DNA from: Rhizophagus irregularis
Taxonomy: Eukaryota > Glomeromycota > Glomeromycetes > Glomerales > Glomeraceae
Length of the DNA stretch: 64,000 bases
NCBI RefSeq assembly: GCF_026210795.1
Contig: NC_089430.1
Coordinates: forward strand, 434,001-498,000
Direction of reading: 5' to 3'
Part shown: positions 33,771-46,729 of the stretch, piece by piece
Layout of the letters: every line of letters starts with the position of its first letter
How positions within the stretch are numbered: position 1 is the stretch's first letter
Position numbers and translations under genes: made by a program
Notes under the pieces: model-generated
What the model saw: only the letters and a program-made list of their open reading frames with translations
The model's database searches: none
Told to the model about the DNA's origin: nothing

Positions 33771-36674
33771 CCGGTACCTTATATTACAGATCCACAAGAT
33801 AAGCATAAATCGATTTATAATATTTTTTCTTTCTTGAACATAAACTCTGACGGTATTTTTTAGTTTATAAGCACATATAATTAATTTCACTATTTTATCA
33901 CCTTTTTTTTTTGCTTTATCGACATAAAAATTTTATGTTTAAATAATTGATTTTATGAATTTTGAAAAATAATAATATGTTTTAATACTTTTAAATTTTT
34001 AATTGAACGTCAAATTTTGTAATTACAATTTATTAATTAATAAATTTTTTGGATGAAATTGGGACTTTGAAAATCTTTTGACAAATGTTTTCACTAAAAA
34101 AAAATCAATCATTATAATTTAATTCCGCAAAATCTTCTCTTACATGGCAGGACTATGATAAGGATCCTCAAAAATGTCATTGAAATTGCCAAATATTAAA
34201 TACAATCGCAATACGCATACTTTATCGGAGGTTGGAGGAAAGTATGTTAAGTGAGGTGGTTAGTATCTGATTGGTGGTCCCTAATAAGGGCGACGTTAAA
34301 TCTTATTCGTTTTCTTGATAGACTATTTATAAATTTCCTTTTGCTAATTAATCGTTACAGTGACCCGTGTTACAAATTTTGGTTATTGTACATGTCATCA
34401 TTACATCATTAGTGCTCTTTAATTTTATAGGTATTCCAAGTCAAATTCAGGTCAATATGATTGATAAGTCAATAATTTCATTATATTTTTAATTTTATCT
34501 ATTGCTTCTGAAAGTGTATATTAATAAAATTGCTAGTTACATAAATAAATTAATTTGTATAGTCCGAATTGTAAATAATTTCTGCAATATTATGAATATA
34601 ACTCAATATTTTGAGTAATAATTTCGTTCTAAAATCAAATTAAATAAACTTAGTAAAATGTAAATTAAACAATTAATCAAAAAATATTTTGTATAATTTA
34701 ATTATATTTAGTCGTATCATTTTCTACATAAATACATTATCCCTCAAGTACTTTCTGGATTCAATTACATTCAATAACGAAATACAATGTACACGTCTCC
34801 ATCAAGTCGATCGTTCTATTAAATATGATATTTTTACGAAGAAAACTTTTTTTTTTTTTGCATTAAAACCATTTTTTTAAATAAAAAAGTATGAATAAAT
34901 TTCTCTCTTTTTTTTTAATACGGTAAAAGCTGGGTTTTTTTTTCGTAATACACAGTATGTAAAAAATAAGAGTTGGCGCATTTGGAGTTAAAGCTGTTAT
35001 ATGTTCTGTATGTGCATTAAAGTCAACGTTCTCCACCCACAAGACCATATGCATAAATATCAACCATGTCTTTGCTAATTGTCAGAGGAAGTGATTGCGG
35101 ATAATTATTTTAGTGAAATCAAAAATTGGGAATAACAGATAATTATTTAGAGATTACGTTGACCAAGTATTAGAAGTTTATAAAAAAAGAGGTTTATAAT
35201 TTCAAAGTTTTATTAGAGTAATTTTTCAGGTCTGTGGACCTCATTAATAATTAACTGAAGTTTCCATTGTAGTTTTACCGTGTGAAAACGAGTTAATTTA
35301 TTATTTTGATCCATTAATCTGTTATTTGATTTAAACGAATCTCCATCAGCGTAACCATAGTAATTATTCCCTCGGTTCTCAATTTACCCATTCGCTAATT
35401 ATTTATCCATTATACTTACGTTATTTCTCTAGGATAAATATTATCTTTGCATTGCATTTTTGCATATTCATGTGATTACTGCATTTTAATACTTTATTAA
35501 ATTTAAATTTTACATTCTAGAACTCGCTAAAAGATTATGAAATTATAGGACATTTACTGGCAATTAGACTAGTAATTTTAGATAATCGTTATATCTACTC
35601 ATGTATTGCCATTAGACTTTAAATTAAGCTATTTCTTGATTGATTGAAAAAATTTATTAAAATGAATATATTCATTTATTATGTTCCTTTAAAGTAATTA
35701 ATTAAACTCGTGTAAAAATTTACGAAGCTCACCTCGGACTTTCTAATGGTTCACATCAACTAGCATAGCAGACATTAAAATCTTTAGGGTAAGTCCGATC
35801 TATCATAATTTATAAAGGCTATTTCATTATCTTGAAATGTGATGTAACTAATATTCAAATCACATAAGATAGAAAGATAAATAAATAACATCAATATCTT
35901 GTTCTAATAATAGATATTTTGACTTCCAGTTTTTTTTTTTTTTTTTGAGGGATTATAAAGCCAAATATCCTCATAAAATATTACTAGTGCAATTTACAAA
36001 GTTAAAATTTGTTTGTTTTTCACTTTAGACAGTATTTCATTTTATAAGAGAAAAATTTATTTTGGCTAATAGTTTATAAATATAAAAGGGATCATTTAAA
36101 ATTTAAATTACAAACTAAGTAAATTGTAAACATATTTTACTATTCAAATCTTAATGATTAAATAATTCTTAATAAAACAAAAAAAAAAGAGAATACATAA
36201 ATTTAAATTGGGTTAGTACGTCTAAAATATTTAATCTAACCATTTATAGTTTATACTACATCTGTGATAATGAGAATTTTTGATGATGTAATTTATAGTG
36301 AATGATTAATTATACGATAATTGACGTGATGTCTGTTATTTAAGATGTGGGTTACGCTTCATTCTCATTACTTTGGTAAATATTTAATTTGATTACATAA
36401 TTAATAGTTACTAAAAACTTAATAATTTATATAAAATTGAATAATTTATTAAATGAATTATTTAAAATTACAAACTAAGAATAACTTACTACTCTAGTCT
36501 TAGTGTTTTAAATAATTCAAAAAAAATAAAAAAAAGTATAAAGAATACTTTAAATATCAATCATAAAAATTTATATAATTCGTATCCAAATATCTAAAAA
36601 ATTGAAAAATCAACAAATTAGATTTAATGATAAATAATATCTAAATATCATCATTTAGAAAATTTTCTTTACCA
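33771..36674. other. AT-rich non-coding region
   Basis: About 2.9 kb, no gene or RNA recognised. Short frames at 34689-35063 are overlapping and repeat-like. The right end is the 3' flank of gene H. Confidence 0.45.
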
Positions 36675-38848
36675 TCAGGATTCAGGAATTTCTAATTCGT
36701 CTTGTTCTTCTGAATGGAGATTTGGATTATTATGTACTTCATCTTCATCTTATAAAATAAGGACATAAAATCATTATTATCAGTAATATTACTCCAGTTA
36801 TACAAAAGCTAACTTCACATACCATCAATATAAGAATGATGTTTCATTGTCTCATTGTTATTATTATGAAAATCTATATGAATAAATAAATAAATCATAT
36901 TTAACAAAATGCCATTGATCAATTTAGTACATTATATTGATTATTTTACTCGCCATTTTTGACTTGTAGTTTCTCAAATTTTTCGTATAATTGACTATCA
37001 ACATTATTAACTACAAAAATTTTTTAGATATATATTTAATATTCATTATACATAGTTATTTTAAATATGTAAAAAATATACTAATAATTACCTTTAAAAA
37101 TACTGCTTATTTTTTTTGACATACTGTTATTCTTACTACTACTTGGTTTGGCAAAATCATTAACTAAAAAAGCATAAATAAAATTAATTAAAAAGCTCTA
37201 CTATAAAAAATTTATTACAAATACAAATTTGATAAATACTTACTGCTATCAGGGATATAAAAATCATCATATGATTTGCTGTGAAATGCTAAAAATTTAT
37301 ACCTTCTTGTTCTTCTGTTGTTTTTAAATAAAAATAAAAATAAAATATATTATATTAATTATTAGTAATTGAATTAGTATCCAATATGTAATAATATACC
37401 TTCCGTAGCATTTCTTGGTTCAGGTAAATTTTCAAAATTATGAAGTTTGCTACTTGTAAATAATATGCTGCTTGTTTCTTTTGATTCTTCTAAGCTATCT
37501 GTTTTATTTATTTCTAAATTGTTATTTTCTTCTAATTCATTTAGCATATTCAGATATTTTATATTTATTTATTTATTTTTTTCCAAAATGTTGTAATATC
37601 AGGTCTTTTTAATGGATCAGCATCCCAACATTGTTTCATTAAATTTTTGTATTCTAAAGGAGTTCCTGATACTATTCTTGGTCTTATACCATTAATTATA
37701 TTCATTGCAAGATAATAATCATGTTCATAATTATTAAAAGGTGGTTTTCCAGATGAAATTTCCCACAATAAGCATTGCAATACTGTAAATATCAGATTTA
37801 AAAGTATATTCTTTTCCAGAAATAACCTCAGGTGCTATATAAGGAAGATTTCCATATATACTTTTTGATGATTTGTCTGCAGGACCACAAAATCCAAGAT
37901 CACTAATAACAAATTTTTGATTAATTTCTTTGAATAATATATTACCAGAATGTAAATCTCTATGAATTGCATTTTCATCATGAATATCTTTGAGTGCAGT
38001 AGTTAGTATGTTATAAGCAAATTGTATTTTTCTTTTCCATGTAAGTTGATTATAGTTTCGCTGTAAATATTCTCTTAAATTCAAATCTGCTATATTCATT
38101 ACAAGCATGTAATTTCCATTTGATGGATCTTGCGTTAAGCCAAAACATTGGACAATATTTGGATGTTTATTGCTTATAGTAAAATGTGAATTTGCCTAAA
38201 AAAAAAAGAACATTAGTTAATTTATCACTAATAAGATAATTATCAATTACTGATTCATTAGGTTACAAACCTCTTCAAACCAACTTTGATCTGCACTTTC
38301 AACATTTTCTAATCTTTTAAGTGCTACATTTTGATTTTCAAATCTTGTTAATTGCTGCTTCATAGTATCCCATTCATCATATCTTCCATCATCCCAAACT
38401 GCTGTGTAAATTTCTGAGAATCCACCTTTTGTTAGATATTTAATATTTTGCAAATTATCATATGGAATCCATTCAACTATTTTTTCTGGTTCAATTGTTT
38501 CCATTTGACATTTTTGTATTAAATTATCAATATCATTATTTCCAGATGTCCAATTTAAAAAATTTAATTTTAAATAATTTCGAACACAATATTCACAATA
38601 TGATATAGCTAAACATTCTTGGTTACAATTTTCACAAATTCTTCTTATCCCTTTATTAAAAAAAACTTTATTTTTATCAGTACTTTTTATTGCTTCATTT
38701 TTTTCATCATTGTGAAAGATTTATCAGCAAGAACCGTTTGTTGTATAAATTCATGTTGTTTGTCTATATCATTATGAATATTATAATCTATTAATGTAAT
38801 CGCTCTATTGATTGTCACATTAATTAACTCAACTCGTATAACAGACAT
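36675..38848 (-). pseudogene. Gene H: zinc-ribbon kinase with three frame breaks
   Basis: Eight exons right to left: 38848-38271, 38195-37400, 37314-37303, 37288-37244, 37163-37092, 37010-36954, 36873-36823, 36748-36675 (TGA). Start MSVIRVELINVTINRAITL. One base is missing near 38711. The ribbon CENCNQE...CEYC, NWTSGNNDIDNLIQ, VEWIPYDNLQNI, loop TKGGFSEIYTAVW and ALK follow, ending at the alpha-C Glu. The C-lobe has HRDLHSGN, SDLGFCG and APEVISG. An extra base near 37768 breaks the alpha-F helix (IYSIAML/LWEISSG). An (AAAT) run near 37565-37580 shifts frame again before the LFTSSKLHNFENLPEPRNATE tail. The five last short exons stay in phase with each other. The intron after 37010-36954 appears to use a GC donor. 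It is either a recent pseudogene or a gene with three assembly indels. Confidence 0.75.
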
Positions 38849-40465
38849 AACAAAATATTACTTTTAATTTTGTTGGAAAGAAGGGTTTCAGAACGGAGTT
38901 TCGTCACTTTCGTGTACCGCCGCCTTTTGATCAACAAATTTGTATCACATGCTACAACAAACCTAATTCTATGTAGCACAGCATCATTAGGTTATAATTT
39001 TTGCATTACATGTATAATGTTCAAAATAAGTACAAAATTGGAAAATAAAATAAATTAGGTATTTTGTTTAACTTTTGAATTTAAACTTCAAATTATTTAT
39101 TATAATTTAGAATTGAAAGATTCTTCTATGATAAATACTGAATTTTGTCTATTTGTTACGACGTTTGTAAAAAAATTCTAGAATATAAATTGGAAAATTT
39201 ATCCATTCGATTTTTTTACAAAAAAAAGGAGTTCAACATTTTATAGATGTAGGTTTACTAAGTCACGTTTTTATGAGAAATTTGTCAATCATTCAGGATC
39301 ACGTGACATTTACCAAAAAATTCATATATACATTTTTTCGAATATAATATCTTCGTGCTTTTTTAATGATAAAATTTATTAAATTTATACAAAAATTATT
39401 CATAAAAGAAATGCCAAAATAAACAAATCTATTATTCAATTAAAATGTTTCAAGTTAATAACACTTTAAAAAATAGTAAAAAAAACATTAAGTTAAATAT
39501 GAGCGAGTAAAGGAAATTCCATTACTCTACTTATATATTAGAGTGGAATTTGTTCCTCCCTGGGTGAAGATCCGATATTCCTCACCCTCCAAGTCGTAAA
39601 TTATCAAAAATGTCAAAAATGGTATTTATAACCTTTCTTAAGGTATTAATTAAATTTGTCAAAATGACTTATAATTTACAATTTTAAAGGCTATACAAAG
39701 CTTATATTAAGTTTTATTTTTTTAAAAAAAAATTTCATCAAAATTATGTGAAAAATGATCGGTATGACGTCATTATATATATATTAAATTCCGGATGAGA
39801 AATAAATTATTAATGAAGTCCTAAACATTTTGATTATTTACAATTTAATTAAAAATTTATTATTGAAAACTTACATTGGATTTTTAAAAAAAGACTTAAT
39901 ATATTTATTGATTAAAATCCATTTATTTGATTTAAACATTAGGAAATGTCTTCAAACATTTAATAAAGAAATAATAATATATAAAAATTAATCAACAATA
40001 ATGTAACTTAGAAATAAATACTAAAAAATTATTTCTCAAAGTTTTTTTCTTTGATAATGAATTATTTAGCAAAATTAGTTCAAATTCTGATTGGTTTTAT
40101 ATCAAATATTTTTACTATCCATTTTTTACAAATTATGCAATTGTTCTTCAGTTGTATCTTTCTTCTTAATTATAATTATAATAATATTTTTTTTTAATGA
40201 ATAATAGCAAAATTGGTCAAATCTTAATTGGTTTGTAATAATTTTTTTTTTTTGCTATTGACTTTGTAAATAAATTATTAGAGTTTTTTACTCTCTACTT
40301 CTTAACCAAAATGAACCGTGTAGTATGTGATGTAGTCAAATCCACATATATCAGGCAATCGAAAGATGGATATTTGGATTAAGCAATGTCAATTTTGATG
40401 TTTTTAATTTAAAAATTTTTTCATTCTTAAAAAAAATCATATTAGCAAAAAAAAAAAAAGATTTC
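38849..40465. other. AT-rich non-coding region
   Basis: Upstream flank of gene H, then poly-T-rich sequence. No supported gene. Confidence 0.4.
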
Positions 40466-40648
40466 AGCCAGACAGGTTAATGGTTTTTGATATATCAATC
40501 TATCTGGCTGAAAATAATTTTTTTATATCATTTTTTAAATTAGATAAGTATTTTTTTTCTTTAATATGATAAATAAACTAATTAATCAAAAGAAAAATTA
40601 AAAAGAAATTTTGCCAGACTGGTTGATGGTTTTTCCATCTGGCTAAAA
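40466..40648. repeat. Two related hairpins in tandem
   Basis: CAGCCAGACAGGTTAATGG...CTATCTGGCTG (about 40466-40512) and GCCAGACTGGTTGATGG...CCATCTGGC (about 40612-40646) share sequence and hairpin shape. They lie about 145 bp apart. Possibly two copies or two ends of a small element. Confidence 0.5.
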
Positions 40649-40649
40649 A

Positions 40650-41136
40650 ATAAAATGTTTTTATTTTTTGATAGATATAAATCAATTCTTTAATACAGAC
40701 CCCAGCGAAAAGAATGGCGGTCAGTTTTTTCGATATCACAAATGCAATTTATAGTAAAATATGAAATTTTTTTATTTTCTGAGAGGAACAGAAAATACAT
40801 ATATTTCATTATTTAACTAATATTTGATTCCGTGTCAATAAATGCTTCAATTTAGTATTGTGTATTACTTTTGCTGAAACCTCTGATTTAGCAACCTTAA
40901 CGATACTACCATGTGACTATTATGTGAGTGATGTGACTATATGGTAGACTCCTAGTGGCATTTTTTTTGTTTTGACTGTCTAGTGATGGTAAAAATTAAT
41001 TTATATAAAATAATTACATAAAATTATTTGGCTTTGTACACACTTGAAATTATCAATCATATTACAATCCAAGTATTCACTTCTTCCTGATTAACTCTTT
41101 ATTAGTCACTTTTATTATATACTTGTGAATAAGAAA
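40650..41136. other. Non-coding spacer
   Basis: AT-rich; no feature recognised. Confidence 0.35.
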
Positions 41137-41275
41137 TTAAGAATCTATAAATTCCATAATGATATTGCTTTTTAATTCTTCAGCAATCTTATCACTATAA
41201 CATTGAGGATGGCAAATACATTTTTGGATAATATTTAAAACTTCTAATGGATCCTCATCGTAAATTCCCACATGA
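41137..41275 (-). pseudogene. Orphan 3' coding fragment, unknown family
   Basis: About 45 in-frame codons ending in TAA read GIYDEDPLEVLNIIQ, then CICHPQCYSDKIAEEL, then a short Ile/Met-rich end. The composition looks coding. I see no start or upstream exon. Not recognised. Confidence 0.35.
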
Positions 41276-41409
41276 TCATACGGGAGTTATAGATAGTATA
41301 ACATAATAAATATTTTTTCTTTTTTAAAAAATGAGTTTACAGGTTGAAATAATCTAAAATTGCTAATATAGATCACATTATGTAAATAATGTTTAATTTG
41401 CGACTGACG

Positions 41410-41690
41410 CACTAAACTCGGCAATTTCGGAATATTCGGCCTTCGGCCAATCATTCCAAAACGAAACTCCAGCCGAAAGTCGCCGAAATTTTCTGGCCAG
41501 CATTATTCATTTTGACCCGCATTATAAATTTGTGTAACACAAAATTTCATCGCAGGCATGAAAATTTCTGTGTAACATTCTTTCCCGTGGCGGCGTGGCT
41601 AAACTTTATCCGATGTCATGTGATATATGATTCTGGCCAGAACTAAAAATTTGGCCAGAATTATAAAATAGTTTTGGACATTGATCTTTT
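41410..41690. repeat. GC-richer repeat-derived block
   Basis: Words such as TTCGGCCTTCGGCCAA, TCTGGCCAG and TTTGGCCAGAATTATAAAAT recur in both orientations. Similar TTCGG words lie near 8160-8340. No frame. Probably decayed transposon sequence. Confidence 0.4.
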
Positions 41691-41698
41691 GGGTTTCC

Positions 41699-41940
41699 GT
41701 CAGGTGTTGATTGATATTTGACGCGCGTCAACCTGTGTCGCACAATCAAGTCTTCCATAATAGACACTTTTTTTTATTAATGAAATTACTTGTTATTTAC
41801 CTGTTATTTAGGATTGTAATGTGATAAATAAATTTATTTAATAACAAAAATTTACTGAGAGAAAATTTAACGATTCAATCAATTATATCTGACGCATGTC
41901 GGTTATCACGGTTATCACCTGACGCGAATCGACACTTGAG
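41699..41940. repeat. Dispersed CGCG-containing repeat, longer copy
   Basis: The left end TCAGGTGTTGATTGATATTT and the right end, inverted TCAAGTGTCGATTCGCG, form imperfect inverted ends around about 200 bp with no ORF. The shorter copy at 13091-13190 carries the same ordered words. Confidence 0.5.
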
Positions 41941-42180
41941 GCATAATAACACTCAATAAATTAATATTCCAAAGCCTTATTTTATAAAATATATATAAAA
42001 ATATTATGTAACTATACCAGGATACGATTTTCAGTAAATTTTCTCAACTTCATAAAATATTCATCATAAATGGATTCTTTAATTCCGTAATGAAAGTTTT
42101 TTTTTTTTTGAAGAATCTAAATTCTAACATCTTTACGAAATTCTGGGGAGTATCATTATTTATCATTATGATTTGATTAT

Positions 42181-42648
42181 ACTTTTTCGTCTTTTTCCAT
42201 AAATAATTCGTACCATAAATAATTCGATAAATAAGATTATTTCATGTTTCATGCCAGAAATATTTTAAGGTACTGTATTTCAAAATAAAAATTATAAACA
42301 AATGCAAAATAAATAAAATAAACAACCTATTTTTATTTAACTAATTAATGTATTATTTACACTAATACAGTAATTATATCAATACGATATATTTCTAATA
42401 AATAAGAAGTAAATATAAAAAGGTTCCAAAAAAACACAAACTTCGATCCAAAAATCAATAAAAGAAAAATCAAACCAATATTTATATATTCTGAATTTAA
42501 TCTTGTAAATAAAATAATATCATAAAATATTTATGGAAAATCAAGCTTAATAAGTTTTGGTCGATAAACTGTCAAGATATGCTATAAGCTTAGTTAAAAT
42601 AATTTACATTTGTAATTTTAAATCATTCATTTGTAAAATGATTAAAGC
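42181..42648 (-). repeat. 3' flank of gene C shared with loci B and D
   Basis: Closely similar to 22845-23325 and to 56085-56621. Includes the word ATTTTAAGGTACTGTATTTC. No coding frame. Confidence 0.7.
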
Positions 42649-45600
42649 TCATAAACTATAATGTAAAATAGGAATGAGAAATGAACAAAAAAGAAAAGGT
42701 AACATAATATAAAAATGCAACTTTATAAAATCAGTAATTTCTACGGTATCATATTTCGAAAGATTATTTGTATAAGGGTTAAGTAATCGAGATGTATATA
42801 TAGCTTGTGTGTGAGTAATTAATTGGTTATTTTTAATTGATAAAATATTTTTTCTTCTATATCTTTGTGTCTCATTAAATTGCTTTTCAATTTCATAATG
42901 TTGCTGTACTTTTTTTTCAAATTGTTGATCTAACGAATAATAAAATAGATTAATCAATTCATTTATTTCAATAGAATTTGGTCTATTGTCTGGATTTGAA
43001 TCCCAACATCTTTTCATTAAATCAACATAACATTTTGGTATAATTTTTTCATTTATTTCAGGTCTAATCTCGTTATATATACTTAGTGCTAAAACTCCAT
43101 CATGAGCACAATCAATAAAAGGTTGTTGTCCAGTTGCTACAACATACATAATCATACCAAAGCTATATACATCTGCTGCTTGAGTATAAGTTTTTCCTCT
43201 TAACACTTCAGGAGCTACATAAGGCATAACTCCATAAATACTTGTATCATTAATATCATCAATTTTTTTACATAATCCCATATCAGAAATACATGCATCA
43301 TATTTGTGAGGATCGTAAGAATATGAGTATGTTAAAGTTTTAATAAATAATATATTTCCTACATGAAAATCCCGATGAACCATCTGTTTTTGATGAATTT
43401 CACTAAGACCCTTAATAATATTAGTTAATACTTTTAATCCATTAAACCAATCAAAATTTTCATAGTTTTTATCTAAATAATTATTAAAATTTCCACCTTC
43501 TGCATATTCAAGAACCATAATGTAATCTTTCGTATTTGGATTTTGAGATATTCCATATATTTTAAGGATATTTTTTATATTTTGATTCGGATATGCTTTA
43601 ACCTATTAAATAATATTAGTCAACAAATGTGTATAAATTATTTTGCTAAAAAATTATAAAGAAATTATTACCTCATTTATAAATTCATCAATAAAATTTT
43701 GTGAATTGTGTAAACATTTTAAAGCAACTCTTGTATTCGATTTTCTTTCCCAACTTTCTTTACTATAATATAATAAACCATTTTTCCATATTGCTGAATA
43801 TATTGTAGAAAAACCACCTTTACCTATTTCTTCAACATCTTTAAACTGATTATATGGTATCCATTCAAATATAATACTAGAGTGAATAGAGTTATGATCA
43901 ATATTTAATTTCATCTCTTGAATTAAATTATTAATTTTGCTATTTTCATGATTTGTTTGACATGACATACAGCTTTTATTATCTATTTCAAATTTGTAAT
44001 TATATTTTTCACCACAGTTTTCACAGTGATATCCAACTTTATAAACTAAAATATAATCTTTTGTATTTGGATTTTGAGATATTCCATAACTATTTTCCAT
44101 TAAATATGTAATCTGTTAAATATAATGAATTGTTATATTAATAGTTGTTAATAATTAAACTAAACTAATAGAAAACTCATACCTTATTTAAAAATTCATT
44201 ATTAATATTTTGAGAGTTATGTAGATATTTTAAAAGTATCTTTTCATTTGATTTTCTTTTTCTATTATATAATGGACCATCATTCCATATTGCAATGGCA
44301 AAGTTATCTATTCTTATTTCTCTAATATCAACAAATCTATCATATGGTATCCATTCAAATAGAAAACCATAAGATTCATTAACTTTTAATTGCATCTTTT
44401 GAATAAAATTATCAATTTTTTCATTTCCAGTCCACTTATTAAAATTATCTTTTAAACATAGATTACACAGTCCTCTTTCATATTTATTACCACATTTTTT
44501 ACAATATTGTTTAAGATAATTTTTGGAAAAAACCAAAATATAATCTTTTGTGTCCGGATTTTGAGACATTCCATAATATTCTATATAGCCATTAATTAAG
44601 TATGACTCAATCTATCAAATATCAAAATAAAAAAAAGATCAATATTGCATTAATGTTTTAATCAATTGACAGATTATTTTACCTTATTGATAACTTCATC
44701 AGTAGTATCTCGCGAGTTATGCAAATATCTTAAACAAACTATTTTGTATGATATTCTTATCCATTTTGCCTCACTAGTGTCATAGTAAAATGGACCTTCC
44801 TTACATACTACTGTAGCCAAGCAATTATCTTCTATTTCTTTAACATTAATAAACTCATTATATGGTATCCATTCAAATACAGGATTCTCAGGTTTTAATC
44901 GCATCTTTTGTATGAAGTCATCAATTTTTTCATTTCCACTAGTCCGGCTTATAAAATCATTTTTTAGGCAATTCATACATGATTTACACCATTTATCCAA
45001 TATGGTACTTTTATATTTATTACCACATTTTTTACAATAAAGTTTAATATAATTAGCTTTAACAACTAAAATATAATCTTTTGTGTCTGGATTTTGAGAT
45101 ATTCCATAACTTGGACAATCATAATAACCAAGTAAATATGATTTAATCTAACAAAAATATCAAAATGAAAAAGATCAATATTGTACTAATACTTTAATCA
45201 GTTAACAGATTATTTATACCTTATTGATAACTTCATCGGTAAAATCTTGCAAGTTATGTAGATAATTTAAACAAACTTTTACATATGATTCTCTTGTCCA
45301 TTCTCTTCTATCAGTGTCATAATATAATGGACCATCCCTCCATATCGTTGTAGTCAAACTATCACCTATTTCTTTAACATTGATAAACTCATTATATGGT
45401 ATCCATTCATATACAGTATCATCAGGTTTATTAATTTTTAATCGCATTTCTTGAATGAGGCCATCAATTTTTTCATTTCCACTAGTTCGGTTTGTAAAAT
45501 TAGTTTTTAGGTAATTTATATGACATGGTTTACACCATTTATCCCGTTCACTTCCATATTTATTACCACATTTTTTACAATACAATTTAATATATTCAAT

Positions 45601-46629
45601 TTTAAAAACCAATATATAATCTTTTGTATCTGGATTTTGAGATATTCCATAACTTGGACAACCATAATGACCAAGTAAATATGATTTAATCTATCACAAT
45701 ATCAAAATAAAATAAATCAATATTGTATTAATATTTTAATCAATTACAAATTATTTATACCTTATTGATAACTTCGTCAGTAATATCTTGCAAGTTATGT
45801 AGATATTTTAAACAAACTTTTTCATATGCTTCTTTTACCCATTCTTTTTTATTAGTGTCATAATATAATGGACCATCCTTCCACATTGCTGTATTCAAAC
45901 AATCATCTCCTACTCCTTTAACATTGATGAACTCATTATATGGTATCCATTCAAATAGAGAATCATTAGAGTAATTAATTTTTAATTGCATTTTTTGAAT
46001 AAAATCATCAATTTTTTCATTTCCACTTGTCCAGTTTGTAAAATTATTTTTTATTTGACATGCTTTACACCATTTATCTCGTATACTTACACATTCTTTA
46101 CCACATTTTTCACAACACAGTCGTTCAAGATAATTTTGAGGAAATACAAAAATATAATCACTTGTGTCTGGATTTTGAGATAATCCATATTTTTTATCAG
46201 TATATGATCTGGTCTACAAAAATACAAAAAAAAAAATTTAACATACATGTATATAACAAAATTCTAATTAAAATTCATAGAAAGATTTAATACCTTATTT
46301 ATAAATTCGTCAGAAATATTTTGAGAGTCATATAAAAACTTCAATACAACCTTTTCATACGATATTCTTATCCATTCATTTACACAATAATGCAATGAAC
46401 CTTCTTTCCATATTGCTGTGGCTAAACCATTATTTCCTATTTTTTTAATATCAATAAGTTCACTATACGGTATCCATTCAAATACTACGCCAAATCCATT
46501 GTACTTTAATTGCTTTTCTTGAATGAGGTTATCAAATATTTCATTCCCACTAGTCCAATTTGCAAAATTTTTTGCAATAATTTCCTTTCCACTGTCTAGG
46601 TCTAGAGAATTTTTTGTAAGATATTCCAT
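42649..46629 (-). CDS. Gene C: kinase with six tandem N-lobe modules and one C-lobe
   Basis: Seven exons right to left: 46629-46294, 46213-45761, 45690-45220, 45147-44683, 44611-44183, 44112-43672, 43602-42649. Every exon length is divisible by three, giving 1182 aa with no break. Exon 1 (MEYLTKNSLDLDSGKEI) lacks a zinc ribbon. Exons 2-6 each carry beta4-beta5, CxxC...CxxC, mostly WTSGN, FEWIPY and beta1-alphaC. Exon 6 has lost WTSGN but has the only intact glycine loop (GKGGFSTIY), ALK and alpha-C Glu (FINE). Exons 1-5 end in Lys (INK or LNK) and have loops like GDSLTTTIW. Exon 7 is a full C-lobe: HRDFHVGN, SDMGLC, APEVLRG, AIYTSRLLNPY. Compared with B and D, three bases are missing at the stop, so the frame runs on 23 residues into a hydrophobic end. 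A multi-module scaffold kinase is inferred. Confidence 0.83.
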
Positions 46630-46720
46630 AGAATATTAATTTTTGAGCAAACTCTTCAATTTAAATGGCGTGAAGAAAGACGCTAAATTTGGTTAAAAAG
46701 GAAATATGGCGTAATAATAA
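46630..46720 (-). promoter_or_regulatory. Conserved 5' flank of gene C
   Basis: Shares TTCAATTTAAATGGCGTGAA and GACGCTAAATTTG with the upstream flank of gene D, and more weakly with locus B. Candidate common promoter block. Confidence 0.4.
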
Positions 46721-46729
46721 ACTACAACG

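Noticed and set aside
44183-46213. Regularly spaced repeats as a CRISPR-like array
   Set aside because: The repeats are about 450-bp exons with conserved protein motifs and splice sites, not short identical repeats with unique spacers.
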